From assembly GCF_030316845.1 (NCBI RefSeq), contig NZ_JASZYS010000008.1, positions 265,048 through 329,047 of the forward strand: 64,000 nucleotides of DNA. Direction: 5' to 3'. The stretch comes from Variovorax davisae (GTDB taxonomy: Bacteria; Pseudomonadota; Gammaproteobacteria; Burkholderiales; Burkholderiaceae_C). The notes beneath the pieces are model-generated. The model saw nothing but the letters and a program-made list of their open reading frames with translations. It did not search any database and was not told the origin of the DNA. Shown here piece after piece: positions 52,196 through 61,384 of this stretch. The position numbers and the translations under genes were made by a program. Position 1 is the first letter of the stretch. Each line of letters opens with the position of its first letter.

Positions 52196-53533
52196 TCAGC
52201 GCACCGCGTCGAGCAACTTGTTGACCCGCGTCTCGGCGGCGTCCTGGGTTTCGCGCACGGTCTTCTTGCTCAGCTGCATGGTGACCAGTTCTTCGTTGAT
52301 CGCCTGCTGCACCGCCGCCGCGCGCGGCACGTTGTGCGCCAGCCCGCGGCCGATGGTCGAGATCTCGGTGATCTTCCCGCGCATCGGCAGCGCCTTGAAC
52401 TCGGCGCTGTCGTAGACGCGCTTGTTGGCCGGCAGGTGGCCGGTGCGCGACCACTCGAACTCGTTGTCCCAGAGGAACTTCATGAAGCTCAGTGCGGCCT
52501 TGCGGGTCTTCTCGTCCTTGGCGCCGCCCTTCAGCATGACCCAGGCATGGCCGTCGGCGAAGGTGGCGCGCTTGGCGAACAGCTGCGGGAACGGGATCAC
52601 CAGGTAGCCGCCGTGCGCCGGCGAATCGGCCTTCTCGGAGGCGGCCATGAAGTCGTCGATGCGCCAGGTGCCGGTCAGCGCCACGGCGGCGTCGCCCTTG
52701 AACCAGGCCTGGTTGACGGCGCCGGAGTCGACGCCCTGCACCACCAGCCCCTCGGTGTACAGGGTGCGCATCAGCTCCAGGATGGCGGTCACGTCGGGCT
52801 GGTGCATGTCGATGCGCGGCTTGGCGCCTGCCGTGAACAGGTTGCCGTTCTGCTGGAACATCATCGAGAAGAAGGTCCAGGTGTTGGTCGGCACGCCGCC
52901 GGCGGTCGGCCAGGCGAAATAGGCCTTGCCGGTGGCCTGCTTGTACTTGCGCGCCTGGGCCAGCAGCTCGGCCGGCGACTTCGGGATCTGCACCGAGCCG
53001 TCGGCATTCACCAGGCCCGCCTGCTTGAGCAGGTGGGTGTTGATGTGCCAGAGCCACGACCAGGTGTCGAAGGGCAGGCCGTAGGTCTTGTCGTTCATGG
53101 TCACGCCGGCGCGCGCGGTATCGGTGAAGTCGGCCGGGCTGATGCCGACCGCCTTCAGGTCGGCGTCGATCGGCTCGATCAGCTTGCGGTTGACGTAGTC
53201 GCCGATCGACGACTGGTGCATGACGGCGATGGTCGGCACGTCGCGCGCCACGATCCGCGCCGTCAGCTGGTCGTAGTACGGCCCCCATTCGGCGATCTGG
53301 GGCTTGACGACGACGTTGTCCTTGTTGGTGGCGTTGTACTTGTTGACCAGGGTCGTGATGACGCCGCATTCGCCGCGCGCCGCCCGCACGTCGGTCGACT
53401 TGCCGAAGTCGGCCTCGCAGGCGCCGAAGAAGCGCGCCAGCGTGATCTCGGTCTTGTCCTGGGCCTGCACCGGCTGCAGGGCAGCCGCCGCAAGGGCCAG
53501 GACCGACGCGGTCTTGAGGAGGGTTCTGATCAT
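52196..53533 (-). CDS. ABC sugar-binding protein 1 (arabinose/arabinoside)
   Basis: The 445-residue protein has a signal peptide (1-24, ending PVQAQ) and a family 1 sugar-binding fold (FFGACEADFGKSTDV, WGPYYDQLTARIVARDVPT). It is a close paralog of the next gene upstream. Most residues in the first 100 of the mature chain are identical, but several pocket-like positions differ (WSWLWHIN against WGWLWHFN). It lies 13 bp after that gene. It probably binds arabinose or an arabino-oligosaccharide. The second copy may widen the range of ligands. Confidence 0.9.
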   Translation of the reverse strand: MIRTLLKTASVLALAAAALQPVQAQDKTEITLARFFGACEADFGKSTDVRAARGECGVITTLVNKYNATNKDNVVVKPQIAEWGPYYDQLTARIVARDVPTIAVMHQSSIGDYVNRKLIEPIDADLKAVGISPADFTDTARAGVTMNDKTYGLPFDTWSWLWHINTHLLKQAGLVNADGSVQIPKSPAELLAQARKYKQATGKAYFAWPTAGGVPTNTWTFFSMMFQQNGNLFTAGAKPRIDMHQPDVTAILELMRTLYTEGLVVQGVDSGAVNQAWFKGDAAVALTGTWRIDDFMAASEKADSPAHGGYLVIPFPQLFAKRATFADGHAWVMLKGGAKDEKTRKAALSFMKFLWDNEFEWSRTGHLPANKRVYDSAEFKALPMRGKITEISTIGRGLAHNVPRAAAVQQAINEELVTMQLSKKTVRETQDAAETRVNKLLDAVR

Positions 53534-53546
53534 GGTGCGCTTCCGT

Positions 53547-54887
53547 TCAGCGCACGGAATCGAGCAGCTTGTTGACGCGGGATTCCGCGGCGTCCTGGGT
53601 CTCGGCCAGCGGCTTCTTGCTGACCATCATGTTGCCGATTTCCTGGTCGACCGCGATCTCGATCGCGCGCTGGCGCGGGATGCTGTGCGGCATGCCGCGG
53701 CCGGTCGACGACAGCTCGACGATGTTGCTGCGCATCGGCAGGGCCTTGAAGGCGGCGCTGTTGAGCGCGGTCTTGTTGGCCGGCAGGTGGCCGGTGCGGG
53801 CCCATTCGCCGTCGTTGTCCCAGAGGAACTTCAGGAAGGTGAGCGCCGCCTTGCGCTGGGCTTCGTCCTTGGTGCCGCCCTTGAGCATCACCCAGGTGTG
53901 GCCGTCGGCGAACTCCGACTTGCGGTCGAGCAGCTTGGGGAACGGATACACCGCGTAGCCGTTGCTGAGCGCCGTGCCGGGCTTCTCGGCCTGGGCCACG
54001 AAGTCGTCGATCTTCCAGGTGCCGACCACCACCACGCCGGTCTCGCCGTTGACGAAGGCCTGGTTGGCCGCGCCGTAGTCCAGCCCGGTCATGACCAGGC
54101 CTTCGCTGTACATCTGGTTCATCAGGGTCAGCGCCTTGGTCGCCTGCGGCGACTTCATGTCGAGCTGCGGCTTGGCGCCGCCCTTGAACAGCTCGGCACC
54201 GTTCTGCTGGTAGAACAGCGACAGGAAGGTGCGCATGTTGGGCGAGGTCGAGTTCACGGTGGTCCACGAGAAGTACGGCTTGCCCGTCGCTTCCTTGAAC
54301 TTGCGCGCCTGCGCCAGCAGTTCCTCGGGCGTGGTCGGCATCACCGGCGTGCCGTCGGGCTTGGTGAGGCCGGCCTTCTTCATGAGGTTCAGGTTGAAGT
54401 GCCACAGCCAGCCCCAGGTGTCGAAGGGCAGGGCGTAGGTCTTGCCGCCGAACTGCGTGCCGGCCTTGGCATGGTCGCTGTATTCGGCGGTGTCGATGCC
54501 GGCCGCCTTGAAGCTGTCGTCCACCGGCTCGATCAGCTTGCGGCTGACGAAGTCGCCGAGCGACGATTCGTGCATCACGGCGATGGTCGGCACGTCGCGC
54601 GCCACGATCCGGGCCGTGAGCTGGTCGTAGTACGGGCCCCATTCGACGATCTGCGGCTTGACGACGATGTTGTCCTTGTTGGTGGCGTTGAACTGGTTCA
54701 CCAGCGTGGTGATCACGCCGCATTCGCCGCGCGCGGCCTTGACGTCGGTCGACTTGCCGTAGTCGGCCTCGCAGGAACCGAAGAAGCGCGAGAGCGTGAT
54801 CTCGATCTTCGGCTGCGCCTGCACGGCGCCCGAGAAGGCGGCGCAGAGGCCGAGGCCGATGAGTGCGCGGGTGGCTGTCGTATTCAT
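53547..54887 (-). CDS. ABC sugar-binding protein 2 (arabinose/arabinoside)
   Basis: The 446-residue protein has a signal peptide (MNTTATRALIGLGLCAAFSG, cleaved near VQAQ) and the same fold as its neighbour. The ATG at 54887 starts the signal peptide; the open frame further up only shadows the permease. It is 35 bp downstream of the permease pair and probably the original binding protein of the importer, with the other a tandem duplicate. Ligand inferred from the GH51 and arabinonate genes. Confidence 0.9.
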   Translation of the reverse strand: MNTTATRALIGLGLCAAFSGAVQAQPKIEITLSRFFGSCEADYGKSTDVKAARGECGVITTLVNQFNATNKDNIVVKPQIVEWGPYYDQLTARIVARDVPTIAVMHESSLGDFVSRKLIEPVDDSFKAAGIDTAEYSDHAKAGTQFGGKTYALPFDTWGWLWHFNLNLMKKAGLTKPDGTPVMPTTPEELLAQARKFKEATGKPYFSWTTVNSTSPNMRTFLSLFYQQNGAELFKGGAKPQLDMKSPQATKALTLMNQMYSEGLVMTGLDYGAANQAFVNGETGVVVVGTWKIDDFVAQAEKPGTALSNGYAVYPFPKLLDRKSEFADGHTWVMLKGGTKDEAQRKAALTFLKFLWDNDGEWARTGHLPANKTALNSAAFKALPMRSNIVELSSTGRGMPHSIPRQRAIEIAVDQEIGNMMVSKKPLAETQDAAESRVNKLLDSVR

Positions 54888-54922
54888 TCGAGTCTGTCTC
54901 CTGGGGGTGGTGGTCTGGCGGG

Positions 54923-55759
54923 TCATTTCGCGGCCGTGCCGGAGACGGCCGCGATGATGTATTTCTGGAAGAACAAGTAGAGGATGAACACCGGGAGCCC
55001 GGCGAACACGGCCTGCGACATCAGGTAGCCGATGCCCTCGGACTGGCCGAAATTCGATTGCGTCGAAGCCAGCCCGAGGGTCAGCGTGTACATGTCGGGC
55101 TTGGAGGCCGAGATCAGCGGCCACAGGTAGTCGTTCCAGGCATGCAGGAAGGTGAAGATGCCGAGCGTGGCCTGGGCCGGGATCGACAGCGGCAGGATCA
55201 CCTTGAAGAAGATCTTCAGGCGCGACGCGTTGTCGAGCATCGCCGCCTCCTCGATGTCGCGCGGGATGGCCTTGAAGTACTGCGTCATCAGGTAGACGCC
55301 GAAGGGCGTCGCCAGCCGCGGCAGGATCAGCGCCGTGTAGGTGTTGTGCATCTCGAGGTCGGCGAACATCAGGTGCAGCGGCACGATGATGGCCTGCTCC
55401 GGCACCGTGAGGCCGGCCAGCACCGCGAAGAACAGCAGGTTCTTGCCGGGGAACTCGGTGCGGGCGAAGCCATAGCCCGCGAGCGAGGCCAGCACCAGCA
55501 TCGCGAAGGTCTGCACCACCGAGACGATGACGCTGTTCATCGTCCAGCGAAACACCGACGAGGTGCCGATGATGTCGGTGTAGTTCTTGAGCGTGAAAGG
55601 CCCCGAGAAGATCACGTCGGTGCGCACGGTGAGGAACTCGTTCGGCTTGAACGAGAGCGCGAAGACCCACACCAGCGGCGCGATCCAGACCACGGCCAGC
55701 GCGATGACGGCGCCGAGAATCAGGCGGTTGCCGAGGCTCTTGCCCACGATGTTCTGCAT
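54923..55759 (-). CDS. ABC sugar permease (MalG type)
   Basis: The 278-residue inner-membrane protein has about six helices and the MalG-type EAA loop IEEAAMLDNASRLKIFFKVILPL near 168-190. It ends in the typical QKYIIAAVSGTAAK tail. It forms the channel with the MalF-type partner one base upstream and uses the ATPase at 56684-57790. Confidence 0.95.
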   Translation of the reverse strand: MQNIVGKSLGNRLILGAVIALAVVWIAPLVWVFALSFKPNEFLTVRTDVIFSGPFTLKNYTDIIGTSSVFRWTMNSVIVSVVQTFAMLVLASLAGYGFARTEFPGKNLLFFAVLAGLTVPEQAIIVPLHLMFADLEMHNTYTALILPRLATPFGVYLMTQYFKAIPRDIEEAAMLDNASRLKIFFKVILPLSIPAQATLGIFTFLHAWNDYLWPLISASKPDMYTLTLGLASTQSNFGQSEGIGYLMSQAVFAGLPVFILYLFFQKYIIAAVSGTAAK

Positions 55760-55760
55760 G

Positions 55761-56687
55761 TCAGTACTGCTCCTTGCGGCTGGAGATGTAGACCTGCACG
55801 GCCATCGCGATCAGCATGATGCCGAACAGCACCTGCGACGCAGCCGCCGCGGCGCCCAGCGTCCAGTGCTGGAAGCCGGCCTCGTAGATGAACTGCACGA
55901 TCGGTCGCGAGCTGTTGTTCGGGCCGCCCTGCGTCAGCAGCTGGGCCTGGCCGAACAGCTGAAACTGCAGGATGACCTCGATCACCGCGACCAGCGCCAC
56001 CGTGCGTCGGATCGCCGGCAGCGTGATGTGCCACAGGGTGCGCCAGCGGCTGGCGTTGTCGAGCGCGGCGGCCTCGTAGACCTCGCCCGGCACCTGCTGC
56101 AGGGCGGCGAGGAACAGCATCATCGGCAGGCCGATGATCCACCACACGGTGACGGCCGCGACCGTCGGCAGCGCCCAGGCTTCCGAGGTCAGCGGCGACA
56201 GGTCGGGCAGCCCGGTGGCATGCGTCAGGTTGGCCAGCAAGCCCTGGTGCGGCATCAGCACCAGCTTCCAGACCAGCGTGACGATGGTGACCGACAGCAC
56301 CGACGAGCCGAAGAAGATCGCCCGCAGCGCGGCGGCCGTGCGGCCGGGCCGGTTCAGGGCCAGCGCCAGGGCGAGGCCGAGCGCGACGAAGACCGGCGTC
56401 GACATCGCCACGAAGGCGAAGGTGTTGCGCACGGCGCCGCGGAAGATGTCGTCGTGCCACAGGTCGCTGTAGTTCTTGAAGCCGACGAAGTCCGCCGTCT
56501 GCGACAGCATGTCGACGTCCTGCAGGCTCATGTAGATGCCCTTCAGCAAGGGCAGCACGAGCAGCAGCAGGTAGACCACCAGAAAGGGCACGATGAACAG
56601 CGCGTTGCTCCAGCGCGAGCCGCTGCGGGCCCCCGTGGCGCGGCGCCGGGCCGGCGCCGCGGTGCCGGCCGGAAGGGTGGCGCTCAT
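55761..56687 (-). CDS. ABC sugar permease (MalF type)
   Basis: The 308-residue protein has a cytosolic N-terminal stretch rich in Ala/Arg (1-28) and about six helices. Its EAA loop reads YEAAALDNASRWRTLWHITLPAI near 202-224. The start overlaps the ATPase stop as ATGA, and one base separates its stop from the MalG-type gene. It belongs to the carbohydrate uptake 1 family. Confidence 0.95.
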   Translation of the reverse strand: MSATLPAGTAAPARRRATGARSGSRWSNALFIVPFLVVYLLLLVLPLLKGIYMSLQDVDMLSQTADFVGFKNYSDLWHDDIFRGAVRNTFAFVAMSTPVFVALGLALALALNRPGRTAAALRAIFFGSSVLSVTIVTLVWKLVLMPHQGLLANLTHATGLPDLSPLTSEAWALPTVAAVTVWWIIGLPMMLFLAALQQVPGEVYEAAALDNASRWRTLWHITLPAIRRTVALVAVIEVILQFQLFGQAQLLTQGGPNNSSRPIVQFIYEAGFQHWTLGAAAAASQVLFGIMLIAMAVQVYISSRKEQY

Positions 56688-57790
56688 GGGGCCCTCCGCG
56701 CCGCCGCGTGGTGGGCGGCGCCCGAGGGGTCGAACAGGTGGACCGCCGCCGGATCGAGGCGCAGGCCGATGACGTCGCCGGCCATGATCTCGCTGTCGCG
56801 CGCCGCATGCGCGACCACGGTGCCGCCCGAGCGCAGCGCGATGTGGGCATGGGTCTGGTCGCCGAGCCGCTCGACCACCTCGGCAGTGCCGACCAGCACG
56901 CCGGCGGCGTCGGCGCGCTCGATGGCCAGCGCTTCGGGGCGCACGCCCATCTCGAGCGTCGCGCCGGCCGGCAGCGAGCCCGCGTCGACCGAGGTCTGGA
57001 CCAGCGTGCCGTCGGGCAGGCGCACGGCCGCGCGGCCGTCCAGGCCGTCGGCACGCGTCACGTCGATGAAGTTCATCGCCGGCGAGCCGATGAAGCCGGC
57101 CACGAAGCGCGAGGCCGGATGCCGGTAGATCTCCATCGGGCGGCCGATCTGCTCGATGCGGCCCTGGTTCATCACCACGATGCGGGTGGCCAGGGTCATG
57201 GCCTCGACCTGGTCATGGGTCACGAACACCATGGTGGACTTGAGGCGCTGGTGCAGGCGGGCCAGTTCGATGCGCGTGCGGGCGCGCAAGGCGGCGTCGA
57301 GGTTCGACAGCGGTTCGTCGAACAGGAAGGCCGCCGGCTCCTTGACCACCGCCCGGCCGATCGCCACGCGCTGGCGCTGGCCACCCGACATCTGGACCGG
57401 CTTGCGCTGCAGCAGCGGCACCAGTTCGAGCATGCGCGCGGCTTCCTGCACGCGCCGGTCGATCTCGGGCTCGGCCACGCCGACGTTGCGCAGGCCGAAG
57501 GCCATGTTGTCGTAGACCGTCATGTGCGGGTAGAGCGCGTAGTGCTGGAACACCATCGCGACGTCGCGCGCGCCGGGCGGCAGGTGGGTCACGTCCCGGT
57601 CGGCGATGCGGATCTCGCCCCCGGACACCGGTTCCAGGCCGGCGATCATGCGCAGCAGGGTGGATTTGCCGCAGCCCGAGGGGCCGAGGAAGACGAGGAA
57701 CTCGCCCGGCTCCACCGCCAGCGCGAGGTTCCTGATCACATCGACGCTGCCGTAGCGCTTGTCGATGCCCGTGAGTGTGATGCCTGCCAT
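56684..57790 (-). CDS. ABC sugar transporter ATP-binding protein (MalK/UgpC type)
   Basis: The 368-residue protein has Walker A GPSGCGKST at 36-44, signature MSGGQRQR at 134-141, Walker B FLFDEP and switch His in FVTHDQ. A C-terminal OB/TOBE regulatory domain (about 240-355) is of the MalK kind. It energises the MalF/MalG-type pair. Gene order (ATPase first, binding proteins last) is reversed from the common order. It starts 55 bp after the dehydratase gene. Confidence 0.95.
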   Translation of the reverse strand: MAGITLTGIDKRYGSVDVIRNLALAVEPGEFLVFLGPSGCGKSTLLRMIAGLEPVSGGEIRIADRDVTHLPPGARDVAMVFQHYALYPHMTVYDNMAFGLRNVGVAEPEIDRRVQEAARMLELVPLLQRKPVQMSGGQRQRVAIGRAVVKEPAAFLFDEPLSNLDAALRARTRIELARLHQRLKSTMVFVTHDQVEAMTLATRIVVMNQGRIEQIGRPMEIYRHPASRFVAGFIGSPAMNFIDVTRADGLDGRAAVRLPDGTLVQTSVDAGSLPAGATLEMGVRPEALAIERADAAGVLVGTAEVVERLGDQTHAHIALRSGGTVVAHAARDSEIMAGDVIGLRLDPAAVHLFDPSGAAHHAAARRAP

Positions 57791-57845
57791 GCTTGTCTCC
57801 AGTGTTCGGGTCGTGTGCGCCGGGCCCTGCGGGTCCCCGGCGAGG

Positions 57846-59588
57846 TCAGTGGGAATGCCGCGGCACCCCGGCGCCGCGCGTGCCCACGAGGAAATCGAAA
57901 TCGCAGCCCTCGTCGGCCTGCATGACGTGCTCGACGTAGAGCTTGCGGTAGCCCGAGCCGTCGGCCGGGTCCGCCTGCTGCGCGGCGGCCCAGGTCGCGA
58001 GCCGGTCGGCGAGCTCGGCGTCGCTCACCTCGAGGTGCAGCCGGCCGGTGTCGGCATCGAGTTCGATCCAGTCGCCCTCGCGCACCACCGCCAGCGGGCC
58101 GCCGGCGCGCGCCTCGGGCGCGACATGCAGCACCACCGTGCCGTAGGCGGTGCCGCTCATGCGGGCATCGGAGATGCGCACCATGTCGGTCACGCCCTGG
58201 GCCAGCAGCTTCGGCGGCAGGCCCATGTTGCCGACCTCGGCCATGCCCGGGTAGCCGCGCGGGCCGCAGTTCTTCAGCACCAGGATCGAGTCGGCGGTCA
58301 CGTCGAGCTCGGGATCGGCGATGCGCGCCTTGTAGTCGTCGAGGTTCTCGAAGACCACCGCGCGGCCCCGGTGCCGCAGCAGCCGCGCGGTGGCGGCCGA
58401 GGGCTTGAGCACCGCGCCCCGGGGCGCCAGGTTGCCGCGCAGGACGCGGATGCTGCCGTCGGCGACCAGCGGGGCGTCCCAGTCGCGGATGACCTCGGGG
58501 TTGTAGGAAGGGGCGTCCTTGACGTTGTCCCAGAGCGTCTGGCCGTTGGCGGTGAGCGCATCGGGATGCGGCAGGCGGCCGGCCTCGCCCAGGCGGCGCA
58601 GCACGGCCGGCAGGCCGCCCGCATAGTAGAAGTCTTCCATCAGGAAGCGGCCCGAGGGCATCAGGTCCACCAGCGTGGGCGTGCCCTGGCCGACGGCCGT
58701 CCAGTCGTCGAGCGCGAGCTCGACGCCGATGCGCCCGGCGATCGCCTTCAGGTGGATCACGGCGTTGGTCGAGCCGCCGATGGCGGCGTTGGTGCGGATC
58801 GCGTTCTCGAACGCCTGGCGGGTCAGCAGCTTCGACAGCCGCAGGTCCTCGCGCACCATCTCGACGATCCGGATGCCGCTCATGTGGGCCAGCACGTAGC
58901 GCCGGGCGTCGACCGCCGGGATGGCGGCGTTGTGCGGCAGCGTGACGCCCAGCGCCTCGGCCATGCAGGCCATGGTCGAGGCCGTCCCCATGGTGTTGCA
59001 GGTGCCCGCCGACCGCGACATGCCGGCCTCGGCCGACATGAACTCGTGCAGGGTGATGGTGCCGGCCTTGACCTGCTCCGAGAGCTGCCAGACCACCGTG
59101 CCCGAGCCGATGTCGCGGCCCTGGTGCTTGCCGTTGAGCATCGGCCCGCCGCTGACCGCGATCGCCGGCACGTCGACGCTGGCCGCGCCCATCAGCAGGG
59201 CCGGCGTGGTCTTGTCGCAGCCGACCAGCAGCACCACGCCATCGATCGGATTGCCGCGAATGGATTCCTCGACGTCGATGCTGGCCAGGTTGCGGGTGAA
59301 CATCGCGGTCGGGCGCAGGTTCGATTCGCCGTTCGAGAACACCGGGAACTCGACCGGAAAGCCGCCTGCTTCGATGATGCCGCGCCGCACGTGCTCGGCG
59401 AGCTTGCGGAAGTGGGCATTGCAGGGCGTCAGTTCAGACCAGGTGTTGCAGATCCCGATGACCGGCTTGCCCTGGAATTCATGGTCGGGGATGCCCTGGT
59501 TCTTCATCCAGCTGCGGTACATGAATCCGTTCTTGTCGGCGGTCCCGAACCATTCGGCGGACCTGAGCTTGACGGGCGACTTCGACAT
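57846..59588 (-). CDS. L-arabinonate dehydratase (IlvD/Edd family)
   Basis: The 580-residue protein has the three Fe-S ligands of the sugar-acid branch, Cys56 (NTWSELTPCN), Cys124 (GCDKTTPA) and Cys197 (AGTCNTM), and the C-terminal DARMSGTAYGTVVLH active-site segment. It dehydrates L-arabinonate to 2-keto-3-deoxy-L-arabinonate. The start at 59588 (MSKSPVKLRSAEWFG) matches the family; the longer frame runs into the operators. It is the first gene of the minus arm and is divergent from the dehydrogenase arm. Xylonate or other pentonates are alternative substrates, but the GH51 neighbour favours arabinonate. Confidence 0.9.
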   Translation of the reverse strand: MSKSPVKLRSAEWFGTADKNGFMYRSWMKNQGIPDHEFQGKPVIGICNTWSELTPCNAHFRKLAEHVRRGIIEAGGFPVEFPVFSNGESNLRPTAMFTRNLASIDVEESIRGNPIDGVVLLVGCDKTTPALLMGAASVDVPAIAVSGGPMLNGKHQGRDIGSGTVVWQLSEQVKAGTITLHEFMSAEAGMSRSAGTCNTMGTASTMACMAEALGVTLPHNAAIPAVDARRYVLAHMSGIRIVEMVREDLRLSKLLTRQAFENAIRTNAAIGGSTNAVIHLKAIAGRIGVELALDDWTAVGQGTPTLVDLMPSGRFLMEDFYYAGGLPAVLRRLGEAGRLPHPDALTANGQTLWDNVKDAPSYNPEVIRDWDAPLVADGSIRVLRGNLAPRGAVLKPSAATARLLRHRGRAVVFENLDDYKARIADPELDVTADSILVLKNCGPRGYPGMAEVGNMGLPPKLLAQGVTDMVRISDARMSGTAYGTVVLHVAPEARAGGPLAVVREGDWIELDADTGRLHLEVSDAELADRLATWAAAQQADPADGSGYRKLYVEHVMQADEGCDFDFLVGTRGAGVPRHSH

Positions 59589-59623
59589 GGAGGCTTTCGT
59601 GGGGATTGAACGAAGTCGCAAAT

Positions 59624-59636
59624 ATAGTAAGACTAT
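59624..59636. promoter_or_regulatory. Candidate FCD-GntR operator at the dehydratase promoter
   Basis: ATAGT-AAG-ACTAT is a perfect 5-3-5 inverted repeat and fits TNGTNNNACNA. It abuts a minus-strand -10-like TATATT (59626-59621), so binding would block the dehydratase/importer arm. Confidence 0.65.
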
Positions 59637-59688
59637 TGGTCTGTATTGCCTCGGGGAAACCCCTAGATTTACCCATTTTCTTGTCATT

Positions 59689-59699
59689 AAGTATGACTA
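59689..59699. promoter_or_regulatory. Candidate FCD-GntR operator at the dehydrogenase promoter
   Basis: AAGTATGACTA repeats AGT-N3-ACT and lies against the plus-strand -10-like CATAAT (59700-59705). It pairs with the operator 53 bp away, giving one site per divergent arm. The 156-bp region is the most AT-rich in the window. Confidence 0.6.
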
Positions 59700-59744
59700 C
59701 ATAATCGGCTGACCGAAGCATTTCCCGCCTTCGCGGGCACCACC

Positions 59745-60509
59745 ATGACCACCGCCTTTGCCCACTATCCGAGCCTGGCCGACCGCACCGTCCTGATCAC
59801 CGGCGGTGCGACCGGCATCGGCGCCACCCTCGTCGAACAGTTCGCGGCGCAAGGCGCCAGGGTCGGGTTCATCGACATCGACACCGCGGGCGCCACGCTG
59901 GCCGAAGGCCTGGCCGGTGCCCGGCACGCGCCCCTCTTCGTCGCCGCCGACCTGACCGATATCGATGCGCTGGAAGCCGCCATCGAGGCCGTGCGACGCC
60001 GCCACGGCCCGATCGCCGTGCTGCTCAACAACGCCGCCAACGATCGCCGCCACCGCATCGAGGACACCACGCCCGAGGCCTGGGATGCGGGCATCGCGGT
60101 CAACCTGCGGCACCAGTTCTTCGCCGCCCGCAGCGTGGCGCAGGACATGCGCCAGGCCGGCGGCGGCTCGATCGTCAACTTCGGCTCGATCAGCTGGAAG
60201 CTCAAGCAGGGCGGGATGCCGGTCTACACCACCGCCAAGGCGGCGGTGCAGGGTCTCACGCGCAGCCTGGCGCGCGACCTCGGCGCCTTCAACATCCGGG
60301 TCAACACGCTGGTGCCGGGCTGGGTGATGACGGAAAAGCAGCTGAGCCTGTGGGTCGACGATGCGGCGCGGGCCGAGATCGCGCGCGGCCAGTGCATCAA
60401 CCAGCCGCTGATGGCCGAGCACATCGCGCGCATGGCCCTGTTCCTCGCGGCCGACGACAGCGCCATGTGCACGGCCCAGGACTTCGTGGTCGACGGGGGA
60501 TGGACGTGA
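59745..60509 (+). CDS. Short-chain dehydrogenase (probable L-arabinose 1-dehydrogenase)
   Basis: The 254-residue SDR has the cofactor loop GGATGIG at 20-26, NNAAND at 95-100 and the catalytic Ser148 (or Ser150), Tyr161 and Lys165 (YTTAK). Asp44 at the end of the second strand (FIDID) favours NAD+. It would oxidise L-arabinose to the lactone in the cytosol. Start ATG 59745 fits the family; a small CCCGC-CTTC-GCGGG hairpin (59724-59737) replaces a visible ribosome site. It overlaps the lactonase gene by one base (TGATG). Confidence 0.88.
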   Translation: MTTAFAHYPSLADRTVLITGGATGIGATLVEQFAAQGARVGFIDIDTAGATLAEGLAGARHAPLFVAADLTDIDALEAAIEAVRRRHGPIAVLLNNAANDRRHRIEDTTPEAWDAGIAVNLRHQFFAARSVAQDMRQAGGGSIVNFGSISWKLKQGGMPVYTTAKAAVQGLTRSLARDLGAFNIRVNTLVPGWVMTEKQLSLWVDDAARAEIARGQCINQPLMAEHIARMALFLAADDSAMCTAQDFVVDGGWT

Positions 60510-61384
60510 TGCAGGCGCAGCTGCTGGTCGACGCCCGGGCCCGGCTGGGCGAATGCCCGCTGTGGTGCGAGCGCGAGGGCGCGCTCTACTGGACCGACAT
60601 CGAGGGCGCCACCCTGCATCGCTGGGACGCGGCGCAGGGGCAGACACGGCAATGGACCCTGCCGGAGCGCCTCGGCAGCTTCGCCTTGTGCGAGAGCGGC
60701 TCGCAGCTGCTGCTGGGGCTGGCCTCCGGCATCGCGCTGTTCGACCTGGCGCAGGGGACGCTGTCGCCGATCGTGCCGGTCGAGGCCGGGCAGCCCGCCA
60801 CGCGGATCAACGATGGCCGCTGCGACCGCGAGGGACGCTTCGTGTTCGGCATGTTCAACCCGGCGGAGGCGCCGGTCGGGCACTTCTATCGCGTCCATCC
60901 CGACCTGCGCATCGAGCGCCTGGCGCTGCCGCCCGCGGGTGTCGGTAACAGCATCGCCTTCAGCCCGGACGGCCGCACGATGTACTACACCGATTCGCCG
61001 ACGCGGACCCTCTTCAGCGTCGACTACGCGGCCGACGGCCGCCTCGGCACGCCCCGGGTCTTCGTCCAGCTGGGCGAGAGCGATGGCTTCGCCGACGGCT
61101 CGGCCGTGGACGCCGACGGCGGCCTGTGGAACGCGCAGTGGCGCGGCAGCTGCGTGGTGCGCTGGGACGCTGAGGGCCGCGAGTCGGCCCGGTTCGAAGT
61201 GCCCGCGTCGCAGGTGACCTGCCCGGCCTTCGGCGGTGCGGACCTCGACCAGCTCTACGTGACCACCGCACGGGCCGGCCTCTCGGCGGCCGAGCTGCAG
61301 GCGCAGCCCGAGGCCGGCGGCGTCTTCGTCCTGCAGCCGGGCTGGCGCGGCCTGCCGGAATCGCGCTTCGCGGGGGCGCCGTGA
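60509..61384 (+). CDS. SMP-30/gluconolactonase-family lactonase (L-arabinonolactonase)
   Basis: The 291-residue beta-propeller has metal ligand Glu15 (LGECPLW), Asn in RINDGRCD (about 97-104) and Asp in ESDGFADGSAVD (about 190-201). It opens L-arabinono-lactone to L-arabinonate, between the dehydrogenase and the dehydratase. The ATG at 60509 has GGGGG 8-9 bp upstream and overlaps the previous stop; an ATG at 60500 is also in frame. Confidence 0.88.
   Translation: MQAQLLVDARARLGECPLWCEREGALYWTDIEGATLHRWDAAQGQTRQWTLPERLGSFALCESGSQLLLGLASGIALFDLAQGTLSPIVPVEAGQPATRINDGRCDREGRFVFGMFNPAEAPVGHFYRVHPDLRIERLALPPAGVGNSIAFSPDGRTMYYTDSPTRTLFSVDYAADGRLGTPRVFVQLGESDGFADGSAVDADGGLWNAQWRGSCVVRWDAEGRESARFEVPASQVTCPAFGGADLDQLYVTTARAGLSAAELQAQPEAGGVFVLQPGWRGLPESRFAGAP

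Noticed and set aside
59653..59663. GGGGAAACCCC mini-hairpin in the arabinose divergent promoter
   Set aside because: A 4-bp stem with a 3-nt loop is too short to claim a role; the adjacent operators explain the region better.
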